This document shows positions 36,104 through 44,130 of a DNA stretch of 64,000 bases, in pieces. The notes under the pieces were generated by a model. It saw only the letters and a program-made list of their open reading frames with translations. It was not told the origin of the DNA and did no database searches. Every line of letters begins with the position of its first letter. Position 1 is the first letter of the stretch. Made by a program: the position numbers and the translations under genes. Origin of the DNA: Ferroplasma acidiphilum (lineage in GTDB: Archaea > Thermoplasmatota > Thermoplasmata > Thermoplasmatales > Thermoplasmataceae); NCBI RefSeq assembly GCF_002078355.1, contig NZ_CP015363.1:62001-126000 (forward strand), written 5' to 3'.

Positions 36104-37312
36104 TTAATATATTGTACCTATCCCTGAATACATAGATTTAATGGGTTTTTTACTTTTAAATCTGCTTGCAGAGAAGTTACGCCAGTCAAACAATGCTTTT
36201 TCCGGTTCATTCACCGTCAACATATCTGCCACTATCCTCCCATAGGCAGGTGATAATTTAAATCCGTGTCCGCTCAGGCCAGCACATACATATACATTAT
36301 CCAGCCCTACTCCTGCCAATGAATCTATTATTGCCTGCCCATCTGGTGACATATCATATAACCCGGAAACGGTTGAGATTACAGAAGCATTAGCCATTCC
36401 AGGCAGCCTATCAGTTAATTTTCCGAGATACTGTTCTATATACTCATCTGTTATGTGGTTTTCAATATCTCCATCCGGGTCAAATTCTCTTGTGTCTATA
36501 GCAGGGTCAAGGCTTCCTATAGCAGTTATGGAAGCCCCCTCCATCTTGTAATATGATGAATTTTGCGGATCCCATAATGTAGGCTTTATTCCTGTATATT
36601 CTTCAGGCCTTCTGAGATATATTGTGTCATGTACCGAAGCATATATAGGCAAAAGGTCTGCACTGGAAACACCTGACCTCTGGAGCAAGTCATTTGTCCA
36701 TGTATTAGTTGCGAGAACTATGGCATCCGCAGAGTATTTCTCCCCCTTATAGGTTTCCACATAAGCCCCACTATTATCAGAAGAAACGGTTTTGACTGAT
36801 TTACCGGTAACTATCTCTGCACCAAGGTTCTTTGCAGCCGATGCATATGCATTGGAAGTGGCAACCGGGTCAGCATACCCACTATCCGGTTCGTATAAAA
36901 TATAATCATAACCTTCTGTACTTATATCCGGAAAAAACTCTTTAACTTCTTTCAGAGAAATTTCTTTTTCATTAATTCCAAGGGATTTCAACATTTTAAA
37001 ATTCTTGCTGGCTTCCAAAGCATTTGAGCCCTTAAACGGGAATACCATGCCTGTCTTTGTAAAACCAGAATATCCAGTATTGCCAAAATTCATAAATTCC
37101 CTGATAGAATAAAGTGCAAGTGATGAAATTAATTCATTGCTGTAATGTGTTCTCACAAGGGCACTTGATTTTCCCGTATTGCCGGAAGCTATATTCCCTC
37201 TTTCAATTAACCTTACCTTTTTTCCGCGGTTTGCGAGATTATACGCAATACTGGTTCCGGAACTGCCCCCGCCTATAACTATTACAGAATTAATATGTCT
37301 ATCACTGGCCAT
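36104..37312 (-). CDS. FAD-dependent oxidoreductase (sarcosine oxidase / D-amino acid dehydrogenase type)
   Basis: A 402-residue DAO-superfamily flavoprotein. The dinucleotide site is SVIVIGGGSSGTSIAYNLANRG at the N-terminus, followed by GNTGKSSALVRTHYS near the flavin. The C-terminal GLYDMSPDGQAIID and GLSGHGFKLSPAYG match the sarcosine oxidase beta group. It oxidises an amino or imino acid, which one is unknown. No heterotetramer partners (soxA/G/D) lie nearby, so it is probably a stand-alone dehydrogenase or oxidase. Confidence 0.87.
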   Translation of the reverse strand: MASDRHINSVIVIGGGSSGTSIAYNLANRGKKVRLIERGNIASGNTGKSSALVRTHYSNELISSLALYSIREFMNFGNTGYSGFTKTGMVFPFKGSNALEASKNFKMLKSLGINEKEISLKEVKEFFPDISTEGYDYILYEPDSGYADPVATSNAYASAAKNLGAEIVTGKSVKTVSSDNSGAYVETYKGEKYSADAIVLATNTWTNDLLQRSGVSSADLLPIYASVHDTIYLRRPEEYTGIKPTLWDPQNSSYYKMEGASITAIGSLDPAIDTREFDPDGDIENHITDEYIEQYLGKLTDRLPGMANASVISTVSGLYDMSPDGQAIIDSLAGVGLDNVYVCAGLSGHGFKLSPAYGRIVADMLTVNEPEKALFDWRNFSASRFKSKKPIKSMYSGIGTIY

Positions 37313-37507
37313 ATTATTTCATGTTTAATATGTATAAAAATATTGTTTAAGGGCTATAATTCAGTGTTTTGAAATCAAAGCTATTGATTTCAAAGTGTTA
37401 TAAGGATACATATGATTTTTCTCATTCATTCTGCGTGGGTGTATGATGTTCATCCATTACTCTAAAATAAGGGTTCATGGAAGAATTTATCATGCTATTT
37501 TAAAAAT

Positions 37508-37774
37508 TTAATTAAAATATGTTGTTTTCCCTTTGTCATCTTCCTTATTCTTTGACACTATATTCTCTTCATCGAATTCGATATATGATATTGTTCCAAC
37601 AGGTATAAGCCTTAATTTTGACTTGCCCTCCGAGCTTACTCTTAAAACCAGGGAACCTTCCTCACCAAGTATTGCATATCCCACGTATTCGCCTTCAGTA
37701 ATCATCGGCTTGTCATCACCGCTTGATGAAACAACTGTGTACACACCGCCTTTTTTAATTTCTATCATATCCAT
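37508..37774 (-). CDS. Small conserved hypothetical protein (88 aa)
   Basis: An 88-residue beta-rich protein, with strands separated by glycines (EGEYVGYAILGEEGSLVLRV, LIPVGTISYIEF) and an acidic, charged tail. The pattern suggests a small barrel, such as an Sm-like or OB fold, but no family is named with confidence. The IS256-family element is inserted 27 bp before its start codon and may have separated it from its promoter. Confidence 0.65.
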   Translation of the reverse strand: MDMIEIKKGGVYTVVSSSGDDKPMITEGEYVGYAILGEEGSLVLRVSSEGKSKLRLIPVGTISYIEFDEENIVSKNKEDDKGKTTYFN

Positions 37775-37794
37775 ATTCTGGTATAGTATTCTAT

Positions 37795-37801
37795 GTAAAA
37801 A
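37795..37801. repeat. Target site duplication, left copy (IS256)
   Basis: GTAAAAA next to the left end. It matches 39095-39101. The match extends further into the ends, so the true duplication could be 8 or 9 bp. Confidence 0.7.
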
Positions 37802-37835
37802 GGTTGTGTATGTAATTATGTGTAAATATAAACTC

Positions 37836-37872
37836 TCCTGTTACTAATGAATTTAATCATTAAATAACAGGA
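37836..37872 (+). promoter_or_regulatory. Long hairpin in the IS256 leader
   Basis: TCCTGTTA (37836-37843) pairs with TAACAGGA (37865-37872), and inside it AATGA pairs with TCATT. The hairpin ends 37 bp before the transposase ATG and 21 bp before a strong ribosome site. It could stop read-through transcription into the transposase gene; that is inferred. Confidence 0.55.
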
Positions 37873-37893
37873 AAGTATACCTCTTTTGAACAC

Positions 37894-37901
37894 AAGGAGG
37901 T
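37894..37901 (+). promoter_or_regulatory. Strong ribosome binding site of the IS256 transposase
   Basis: AAGGAGGT, a near-perfect Shine-Dalgarno match, ends 8 bp before the ATG at 37910. It is much stronger than sites of neighbouring host genes, many of which look leaderless. Confidence 0.75.
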
Positions 37902-37909
37902 AATAAAAT

Positions 37910-39070
37910 ATGGAAAATACAGATATAAACATATCGGCTCTTGAGAATGTAGATATAGATAGAATATTAAAGGAAGCAATAAAGGAAAGAATAGAGAAAT
38001 TAATGGAAATAGAATTAAATGCATATTTAGAAGATAATCCAGGAATAAAGAATGGGAAATATAAAAGAGATTTAAAGACAAAGTATGGTGAAATAAAACA
38101 GTTAAATATCCCCAGAGACAGGGATAGCAATTTCCATACAAAGGTAATAGAGCCCTATAGCAGGTCGATAGGTATAGAGGATCTTATAGTATCAATGTAT
38201 TCCAATGGCATATCTACAAGGAGAATAGCAGGTATAATGGAGGATATTTTAGGAAATAAATATTCTAAATCTACTATATCAAGAATAACAGATTTAACTA
38301 TAGAAGAGGTTTATAAGTTTATTAACAGGCCATTAGATAAACGTTATATAGCAATATTCCTGGATGGATTATTCTTCTATTTAAGAAGAGGGAATGTAGA
38401 CAAGGAGCCAGTTATATTTGCTTTAGGAATTAAAGAAACAGGAGAATACGAAGTATTAGGATTCTATTTAACAGTTAAAGAATCACATAATACATATAAA
38501 GATGTATTAGAAGACCTATATAATAGAGGATTAAAGGAGCCATTACTAATAGTAGCAGATGGAATAAAGAATATGGATGAGGAAGTAATGGAAATATATC
38601 CCAGATCAGAGTTCCAGCTATGTACAATACACTATGCAAGGGGATTAAAATCCAATGTAAGGGAGAAAGATATTGATGAAATAACTATAGACGCAAATAA
38701 GATGTTTAAATGTGATAATAAAGAAGAAGCTATAATAAAGTTCAATGATTTTAAATATAAATGGGAGAGTAAGTATCCCAAGGTAATATACAATACTGAA
38801 AAGAATCTGGGAAAATTATTAAGATTCTATAATTATCCTTCCAGTATATGGAGATCATTGAAATCTACCAATGCTATAGAAAGGCTAAACGGAGAGGTAA
38901 GGAGAAGGGTAAAAACAATATCATCATTCCCTGATGAGGATTCAGCAATGAAGGTATTTTACTATAAGTCAATAGAATACAATTCAAAGCATGCATTCAG
39001 GAAAATGAACGGATACTATAAATGCAATGATGAAATAAAAGAAATGTTTCAGAAGAGGTATCCTTTATAA
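37910..39070 (+). CDS. IS256-family (mutator type) transposase
   Basis: A 386-residue DDE transposase. The triad is Asp152 in LDGLFFYLR, Asp217 in VADGIKNM and Glu324 in STNAIERLNGEVRRR; the last is the IS256/MULE hallmark. CTIHYAR, the conserved C/H block, lies at residues 238-244. The N-terminal 130 residues contain the helical DNA-binding part. The frame is complete and ends 24 bp before the right terminus. Confidence 0.95.
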   Translation: MENTDINISALENVDIDRILKEAIKERIEKLMEIELNAYLEDNPGIKNGKYKRDLKTKYGEIKQLNIPRDRDSNFHTKVIEPYSRSIGIEDLIVSMYSNGISTRRIAGIMEDILGNKYSKSTISRITDLTIEEVYKFINRPLDKRYIAIFLDGLFFYLRRGNVDKEPVIFALGIKETGEYEVLGFYLTVKESHNTYKDVLEDLYNRGLKEPLLIVADGIKNMDEEVMEIYPRSEFQLCTIHYARGLKSNVREKDIDEITIDANKMFKCDNKEEAIIKFNDFKYKWESKYPKVIYNTEKNLGKLLRFYNYPSSIWRSLKSTNAIERLNGEVRRRVKTISSFPDEDSAMKVFYYKSIEYNSKHAFRKMNGYYKCNDEIKEMFQKRYPL

Positions 39071-39094
39071 ATACACAAAATTATGGACACAATC

Positions 39095-39101
39095 GTAAAA
39101 A
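39095..39101. repeat. Target site duplication, right copy (IS256)
   Basis: GTAAAAA next to the right end, the partner of 37795-37801. Confidence 0.7.
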
Positions 39102-39135
39102 GGTTTATCGTACTATGCATTATATATAATTTTAT

Positions 39136-39825
39136 ATGAGTGTTGTATATTCAATTATGCCTGAAAATTCATGCATTATATATACGTCAATGTTTTTTCC
39201 TGACTCCCGCCAGATGAAACTGGAATTTGACAAAAATAAAGATAATTTCAAGGGCCATTATGAAATCAGATACGACCTTTTTAATGATAAGAGCCTGAAA
39301 AATCTAGAAGATATGCTTATGTATTTAAATTCACATAAGGTTGATTATATATTCACATTCAGGTCTGCAGATAAAAATGAAATAGAGAAAGTATATGGTA
39401 CTGCATTAAAATTCAACCCGCCGGTTATTGACATTGATATTAAATCATTTATATTCAATAAAAATATATTTAACAACTCAAAGCTAATGATATCGTTCCA
39501 CGGAGATAATAATGATGATGTTCCAGCCCTGTTAGAAGATATGTCAGAATTCAACCCTGACATTTACAAGATCGCACTCGCATATACTGACATAGAAAAA
39601 TTTCTCAAGGACCTCAATTACCTTTATGCTTACAGAAAAAAGAACGGGATAAAATTAGCTTACATACCTATGGGCTCGGAAAATAGTTTTTTAAGAGTAG
39701 TATCTGCATATCTAGTTTCCGATTATTCCTACGCATCATATACACAACCTACAGCTCCCGGGCAAATATCGAAGGAACAATTTCAAGCTGTTCTGGAAAT
39801 GTTCCGTCCAGACACCCCCGTATGA
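39136..39825 (+). CDS. aroD: 3-dehydroquinate dehydratase type I
   Basis: A 229-residue shikimate enzyme. The Schiff-base lysine is Lys145 in DIYKIALAY and the catalytic His is His122 in MISFHGDN. HYEIRYDLF at residues 41-49 and TAPGQISKEQ near the end are type I signatures. The IS256-family element ends 41 bp upstream, so the promoter left to this gene is at most the short stretch 39095-39135, with a TATA-like AAGGTTTAT near 39100. It is apart from the trp/aroF operon. Confidence 0.87.
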   Translation: MSVVYSIMPENSCIIYTSMFFPDSRQMKLEFDKNKDNFKGHYEIRYDLFNDKSLKNLEDMLMYLNSHKVDYIFTFRSADKNEIEKVYGTALKFNPPVIDIDIKSFIFNKNIFNNSKLMISFHGDNNDDVPALLEDMSEFNPDIYKIALAYTDIEKFLKDLNYLYAYRKKNGIKLAYIPMGSENSFLRVVSAYLVSDYSYASYTQPTAPGQISKEQFQAVLEMFRPDTPV

Positions 39826-39985
39826 GAAACGCCGTATGTTGCTATGCCATAGCATCTATATATGAGTTTATAGAAATTATTGACTATAGTATATCAAATA
39901 GCAGGGGATAATTAAAACCGGTACAACTCAGCCATTAACTAAGGCATCACGGAATTAAGTTATGCCTTCTATTCCAGAAAATTTA

Positions 39986-40615
39986 TCACACATGAAAAAT
40001 ATGGATGATACCTGTTGTAATAAGGTCAATAGCTATAGCAGTAAGCAACAATCCCATTATCCTTGATATTACTATTGATCCGGTCTTCCCGATTTTCTGG
40101 AATATGGGAAGGGAATACCTGAGAATAATAAACGCCAGTATCAATACAAGTATTACTGCTAGAACTACCATCAGCCTGGAAAATATGTCTATTCCAGCTC
40201 TGTTGAAGTAAATAATTGCTGTGGTTATAGTTCCTGGCCCTGCCAGTAGAGGCGTTCCTATCGGTGCTATAGCTATGCCTTCCCGATCAGCTGAATCCTG
40301 CTGTTCTGCATTTGTTATCTTTGTGGTTGATGTTTTCCCCTGAAGCATATCAAAACCAACCTTGAAAAGAAGTATGCCTCCAGCTATTTCAAAATCGTAT
40401 ATGCTAATTCCAAGTATATCAAAAATATAAACTCCCAGAAACATAAATCCGAAAACCATGCCGGAAGCCATGTACACACTTCTACGTATAACTTCCTTCC
40501 GTTCTTTCAGACTGTATCCATCTGTAAGCGTTATCAGTATAGGAACCGCACCTATTGGATTCATTATTGCGAATAATGCCACGAATACAGTGATAAACAA
40601 AAGTAGAATTGCCAT
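39986..40615 (-). CDS. MarC family integral membrane protein
   Basis: A 209-residue protein with six hydrophobic helices. The start LFITVFVALFAIMNPIGAVPILITLT and the AGGILLFKVGFDMLQG and PIGTPLLAGPGTITTAI blocks are clear MarC family signs. The role of the family is unproven; an export or transport function is often assumed. Confidence 0.92.
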   Translation of the reverse strand: MAILLLFITVFVALFAIMNPIGAVPILITLTDGYSLKERKEVIRRSVYMASGMVFGFMFLGVYIFDILGISIYDFEIAGGILLFKVGFDMLQGKTSTTKITNAEQQDSADREGIAIAPIGTPLLAGPGTITTAIIYFNRAGIDIFSRLMVVLAVILVLILAFIILRYSLPIFQKIGKTGSIVISRIMGLLLTAIAIDLITTGIIHIFHV

Positions 40616-40850
40616 TTAATGTGCATAAGTAAAATGTATTAATGCTTTTGGTTTAAAAAATTACAAATCATTCTACCAGAAAGAAAGCCACTGAGTTTAC
40701 GATGTGGATGAATTTCTGGAATTGTTCAACATCTCATAATTAATTAATATTTAAACAATTTTAAAATACCACGAATGGAATAATTTTTAAAATAACAATA
40801 AATTAAACATTTTTGAGATAATTATGATGTATCGCAAGCCTTATACAATA
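40616..40850. other. AT-rich intergenic region, no gene seen
   Basis: About 235 bp upstream of the MarC gene. It has one inverted repeat (CCAGAAA at 40676-40682 with TTTCTGG at 40713-40719) of uncertain meaning, and otherwise low-complexity A/T runs. Confidence 0.4.
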
Positions 40851-41057
40851 ATATCAAACCCATAGATATAGGTGGAATAACCGGTGCACTTAAACATAAG
40901 GCATCAACACCTATATTGTACCTGAGGATGGCAGGGAATTTACGCCTGTGGAGATTATTGCCTCCGGCTTTGAATGGCTTAGTATTAGCTCCTATGTGAA
41001 GTTAAAGTATGGTCAATGAAGCAGGAAGTCTCTATGCTTTAGCATGAGGTAGTTCAC
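40851..41057 (+). mobile_element. Decayed right end of an IS605-family element (tnpB 3' end)
   Basis: The last part of a tnpB gene in broken frames: PEDGREFTPVEIIASGFEW is readable at 40921-40977, a TGA stops that frame at 41017-41019, and the next frame reads NEAGSLYALA with a TGA at 41045-41047. TnpB proteins commonly end in such TPVE... and EAGS motifs. The end then follows the usual right-end pattern: a hairpin ATGCT-TT-AGCAT (41033-41044), GAGGTAGTTCAC, with the last bases at the expected cleavage site. The front of tnpB and the left end are absent. Confidence 0.75.
41028..41057 (+). ncRNA. Remnant of the TnpB guide RNA (omega/reRNA) scaffold end
   Basis: In IS605-family elements the RNA that guides TnpB covers the right end and finishes with a hairpin and GTAGTTCAC-like tail before the guide. 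This stretch keeps that tail. With tnpB broken it is probably not functional, so only the remnant is claimed. Confidence 0.45.
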
Positions 41058-42535
41058 TGGTATGACCGGTCCTCACTGTTGTTGTAGTAATTATAGTATT
41101 CCCCACGCTGGGAACCTGTCGCTTCCTCACCCAGTGCGTTATTCATGCTGCCGTAGTACTTCTTTATTTTTTCCTCAACCGGGACATAAAGCGATAATGC
41201 CTCTTTAACATCGGATTTTTCTATGAGTTTGTGCCCATTTTCAATTGACATATCACCGGAGGCGCGAATCAGGCCGCCAAGTTCTCTCAATTTAAGTGTC
41301 AAAGCATTGCTTTTATGCTCTTCCAATGCCCTGCGCCTGCCTTCATTTATAATCAAATCAGCAGCATCCATAGTCATATGTGGAATCTTGCCATCTACAT
41401 TTATTTCCTGTGCTATGAATTGGAGATATTTCATACGGTTTTCCTTGGTATCAGGTATGGAATTTTCCATTAATACCTCATATCCATTACCCACAATTCT
41501 GGATCGTAATGGGCTGAGTATATATTGCAAGTCCTGAATATTGCAAGCAGCTACCAGAATAAAATCTGTGGGCACATCATCAACCTTGACGCTGGCTCCA
41601 GCACTCTGTGGATTTCTTCCGACTATTGGGAATTTCCTCTCCTGCATTGCTGTCAGGATAAAACGCTGTAGATTGCCCAGGTGTGTGATTTCATCAATGA
41701 AAAGAACACCCTCGTGGGCCATATGCACTGAACCGGCAACAATCCTCTCATATGGCATAGTCCCCAGCTGGGGGTGCCCGCCATAGGGATCATGCCTTAC
41801 ATCTCCTAAAAGTTCTGTTTCACTGGCTCCAGTTGCCAGCACAAATGGATTCCTATCAATTGGCACAATAACCTTACTCGGGCTCTTTTTCTCAAGCTTC
41901 CGCCTGCGTTCCAGAGTTTTTTCATCCAGGACACGTATTTTGTCACCGTATTTTTCGTATACAACTATCTGCTCTTTATCTCCCACTTTTCTTGTCTGGG
42001 TTACCCTGTCATTGTTGTTGTTTACACCAAAAGCAACTCCTATTACATTGAAAACATCATTAAATGGGCCCTGTGTGTTGTTTACAACCTTCGGGTTGTT
42101 GCAGTTCGGGCAAACACTTTCCGTAGGAGATGAGTAAAAACCACAGTGCGGGCATTTATAACCCAGCCTCTGTGCAACATTATCAGGTGCATCTTTTGGT
42201 TCTATAATCTCTCCCTCTATCGAATTCATTTCGTGTTTTTCATTTTCAATTTCGGCAATTGTCCTGACCTCAATAAACGGCCGTTCAGGATACGAAGGAT
42301 TGTGGACAACCCTTATTTCTTCCTCAGGCCTGCTAATGTAAAATGACATTGCCTGGGCTATCATTGATTTTCCAACACCGGGTGGACCTACAAGTAAAAG
42401 ATTCCTTCTCTGTTTTGCGGCAATCAATGCCAGGCGAACAGCCTCTTCCTGCCCTATTACTCTATCAAGGGGGTTAGATGGGATTTTTATGAATGATGTA
42501 TCGGGGTATTCTGTATAATTTACATATGTTCCCAT
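41054..42535 (-). CDS. LonB-like AAA+ ATPase with zinc ribbon, no protease domain
   Basis: A 493-residue ATPase of the archaeal LonB group. Walker A is GPPGVGKS (50-57) and Walker B VLFIDE (277-282), with the sensor region FILVAACNIQDL. Between them is a zinc ribbon, Cys128, 131, 142 and 145. The LLGDVRHDPYGG and LTAMQERKFPIVGR blocks are typical of LonB, but the Ser/Lys protease domain and the LonB membrane helices are absent. The last 30 residues are low-complexity (Tyr, Asn, Ser). The TGA stop lies inside the right end of the IS605 remnant. The start overlaps dnaG by 16 bp and follows GGTGG. Confidence 0.83.
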   Translation of the reverse strand: MGTYVNYTEYPDTSFIKIPSNPLDRVIGQEEAVRLALIAAKQRRNLLLVGPPGVGKSMIAQAMSFYISRPEEEIRVVHNPSYPERPFIEVRTIAEIENEKHEMNSIEGEIIEPKDAPDNVAQRLGYKCPHCGFYSSPTESVCPNCNNPKVVNNTQGPFNDVFNVIGVAFGVNNNNDRVTQTRKVGDKEQIVVYEKYGDKIRVLDEKTLERRRKLEKKSPSKVIVPIDRNPFVLATGASETELLGDVRHDPYGGHPQLGTMPYERIVAGSVHMAHEGVLFIDEITHLGNLQRFILTAMQERKFPIVGRNPQSAGASVKVDDVPTDFILVAACNIQDLQYILSPLRSRIVGNGYEVLMENSIPDTKENRMKYLQFIAQEINVDGKIPHMTMDAADLIINEGRRRALEEHKSNALTLKLRELGGLIRASGDMSIENGHKLIEKSDVKEALSLYVPVEEKIKKYYGSMNNALGEEATGSQRGEYYNYYNNSEDRSYQ

Positions 42536-43806
42536 GTAACCACCCTTATCTCATCCGGTTTTTTTGTCACATGTCCGATTTTCATGCCATAAATAGATTT
42601 TACGCCCATGCTGAAAGCAATATCAACAAATCTCTGGGATATTACTCCGCCACTGATAATTGTTGTTCCGTTTTTTACGCTCTGCATCAATTCAGCTGCA
42701 TCGGATACTGGATATCTTGCTATGGGATTTCCCGCATCATCATAAATTTCAACGGCTTTGCTTTCAAATAACTCGTTCAATTTATTTCTCACAAATCTTG
42801 GATCGTTTATATCGTTGATTTCCTCTATTACCGGTGCTTCCACTTCAGCGGTTTCCACGTGTTTAGGCTCTTTCTCTTGTTTCTTCTGTTGGGGCTCCTC
42901 CTTAACTGTAGTATTTACGTTCATATCTGCTATGGCTTTATTGTTTTTCTCGGTAAATTCCTTCAGTTCCTCAATCATTCCGTGGGATTCAAGATACTGG
43001 TTTACAGGTGCTTTGTATTTAAGTGCTTTTACTATCTGCTTATATGTAAGCTCCTCAACCTCTGTTCCTGGTGGAGCCCTGGCTATAAAGTCAACATCAG
43101 CAACCTGGAGCATTTCCTTTATTATTAGTTCGCCCCCATGGTCACCATCAACAAATAATGTTACAGTCCTTGCTTTGGAAAGCTCTTTAACCGTTTTTGG
43201 AACACTTGTTCCCTGTACAGCTATGGTATTTTTTATGCCATACCTTAAAAGATTAAGGACATCATTTCTGCCTTCAACAACTATAATAGAATCTGAAGTT
43301 CCAACAGCCGGTCCAGCAGGGAGGTGTTCCTCTCCATAGGAAAGAATCTCCTTTTTTTCGACTTCTTCCCTTACAGATTGGATAATACTTTCACTGAGGC
43401 TTTTCCCGTTTGTACCCATTTTTTTATACAATTCCTCGGCTCTCTGTATAACCTTATCTCTTTTGTTAATTCTTACGTCTTCCACGTCTTCTATATCAAC
43501 CTTCGCCTTACAGGGCCCTATTCTGTCTATAGTTTCAAGAGCAGCAGCAAGAATTGAACTCTCAACCTGGTCAAGCCCGGACGGAATAAGGACAAAGCCC
43601 TCTGTTCTGCCTTTTTTAGTATCTATCTCAACTTCAATTCTTCCAATTTTCCCACTTTTTTGCAAATCCCTTAAATCTAATTCTTCACCCAATAATCCTT
43701 CAGTTTGACCAAATATTGCACCAACAACATCTGGTTTTTCAACAACTCCGTCAGTTACTATCTTTGCTTTGATAACATATTTCGTTATGTTTGGATCGAC
43801 ATTCAT
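42520..43806 (-). CDS. dnaG: Archaeal DnaG-like primase
   Basis: About 428 residues. The archaeal DnaG has a TOPRIM domain, visible as DSIIVVEGRNDVLNLL with the metal-binding Glu and VTLFVDGDHGG with the DxD-like pair. The N-terminal TKYVIKAKIVTDGVVEKPDVVGAIFGQTEGLLG is the family signature. A charged linker (about 295-330) leads to a C-terminal domain. Archaeal DnaG is also tied to the exosome. The ATG at 43806 follows GGTGAT, so it is preferred to the GTG at 43815. It heads an operon with the AAA+ gene. Confidence 0.95.
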   Translation of the reverse strand: MNVDPNITKYVIKAKIVTDGVVEKPDVVGAIFGQTEGLLGEELDLRDLQKSGKIGRIEVEIDTKKGRTEGFVLIPSGLDQVESSILAAALETIDRIGPCKAKVDIEDVEDVRINKRDKVIQRAEELYKKMGTNGKSLSESIIQSVREEVEKKEILSYGEEHLPAGPAVGTSDSIIVVEGRNDVLNLLRYGIKNTIAVQGTSVPKTVKELSKARTVTLFVDGDHGGELIIKEMLQVADVDFIARAPPGTEVEELTYKQIVKALKYKAPVNQYLESHGMIEELKEFTEKNNKAIADMNVNTTVKEEPQQKKQEKEPKHVETAEVEAPVIEEINDINDPRFVRNKLNELFESKAVEIYDDAGNPIARYPVSDAAELMQSVKNGTTIISGGVISQRFVDIAFSMGVKSIYGMKIGHVTKKPDEIRVVTWEHM

Positions 43807-44130
43807 TATTATCACCGTTATTTGTGTTAATTAAGTTATTATGATAATTTTTACTTACCATTAAATTGTTATGTATAAAATGTATATAATCTATTCGTTA
43901 TCATTTCTGGCATAAATTAATAATTAAAGCAATATGCAGTGTCGATTCCTGCAGAAAATTGGCATATAATTCAATTTTCAAAATTTCTATAACTATAATT
44001 AGTACCTCAATCTGGAGATAAAATATAAAGAATATTTTCCGTATGGGTAATTTATAATGCTTCCTCAATTCGTAGAGAATATGCAGGAATTTTCAAAAGG
44101 TTAAAATAAGTAAGATATATCATTAAAAGA
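43807..44130. other. Divergent intergenic region, no gene seen
   Basis: About 320 bp, very AT-rich, between dnaG and the endonuclease IV-like gene. It must contain both promoters. Several TATA-like runs exist (for example around 43868-43885) but none can be assigned. No RNA gene was recognised. Confidence 0.45.

Larger units (their letters stand above)
37802..39094 (+). mobile_element. Complete IS256-family insertion sequence (about 1293 bp)
   Basis: Imperfect terminal inverted repeats of about 26 bp, starting GGTTGTGTATG on the left and, read inward from the right, GATTGTGTCC. A direct repeat GTAAAAA lies at 37795-37801 and 39095-39101; because the bases GG(TT) that follow also match, the exact limits and the 7-9 bp duplication size can not be fixed by eye. 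The transposase inside is intact, so the element may be active. Confidence 0.88.

Noticed and set aside
40676-40719. Possible C/D box small RNA
   Set aside because: There is a 7-bp inverted repeat and CTGA and GATGA-like boxes, but they are in the wrong order and spacing for a C/D guide RNA.
42758-43339. A 193-codon open frame on the plus strand inside dnaG
   Set aside because: It is antisense to a certain gene, is rich in Ser and Phe as expected from the complement of Glu/Lys-rich coding, and has no start signals.
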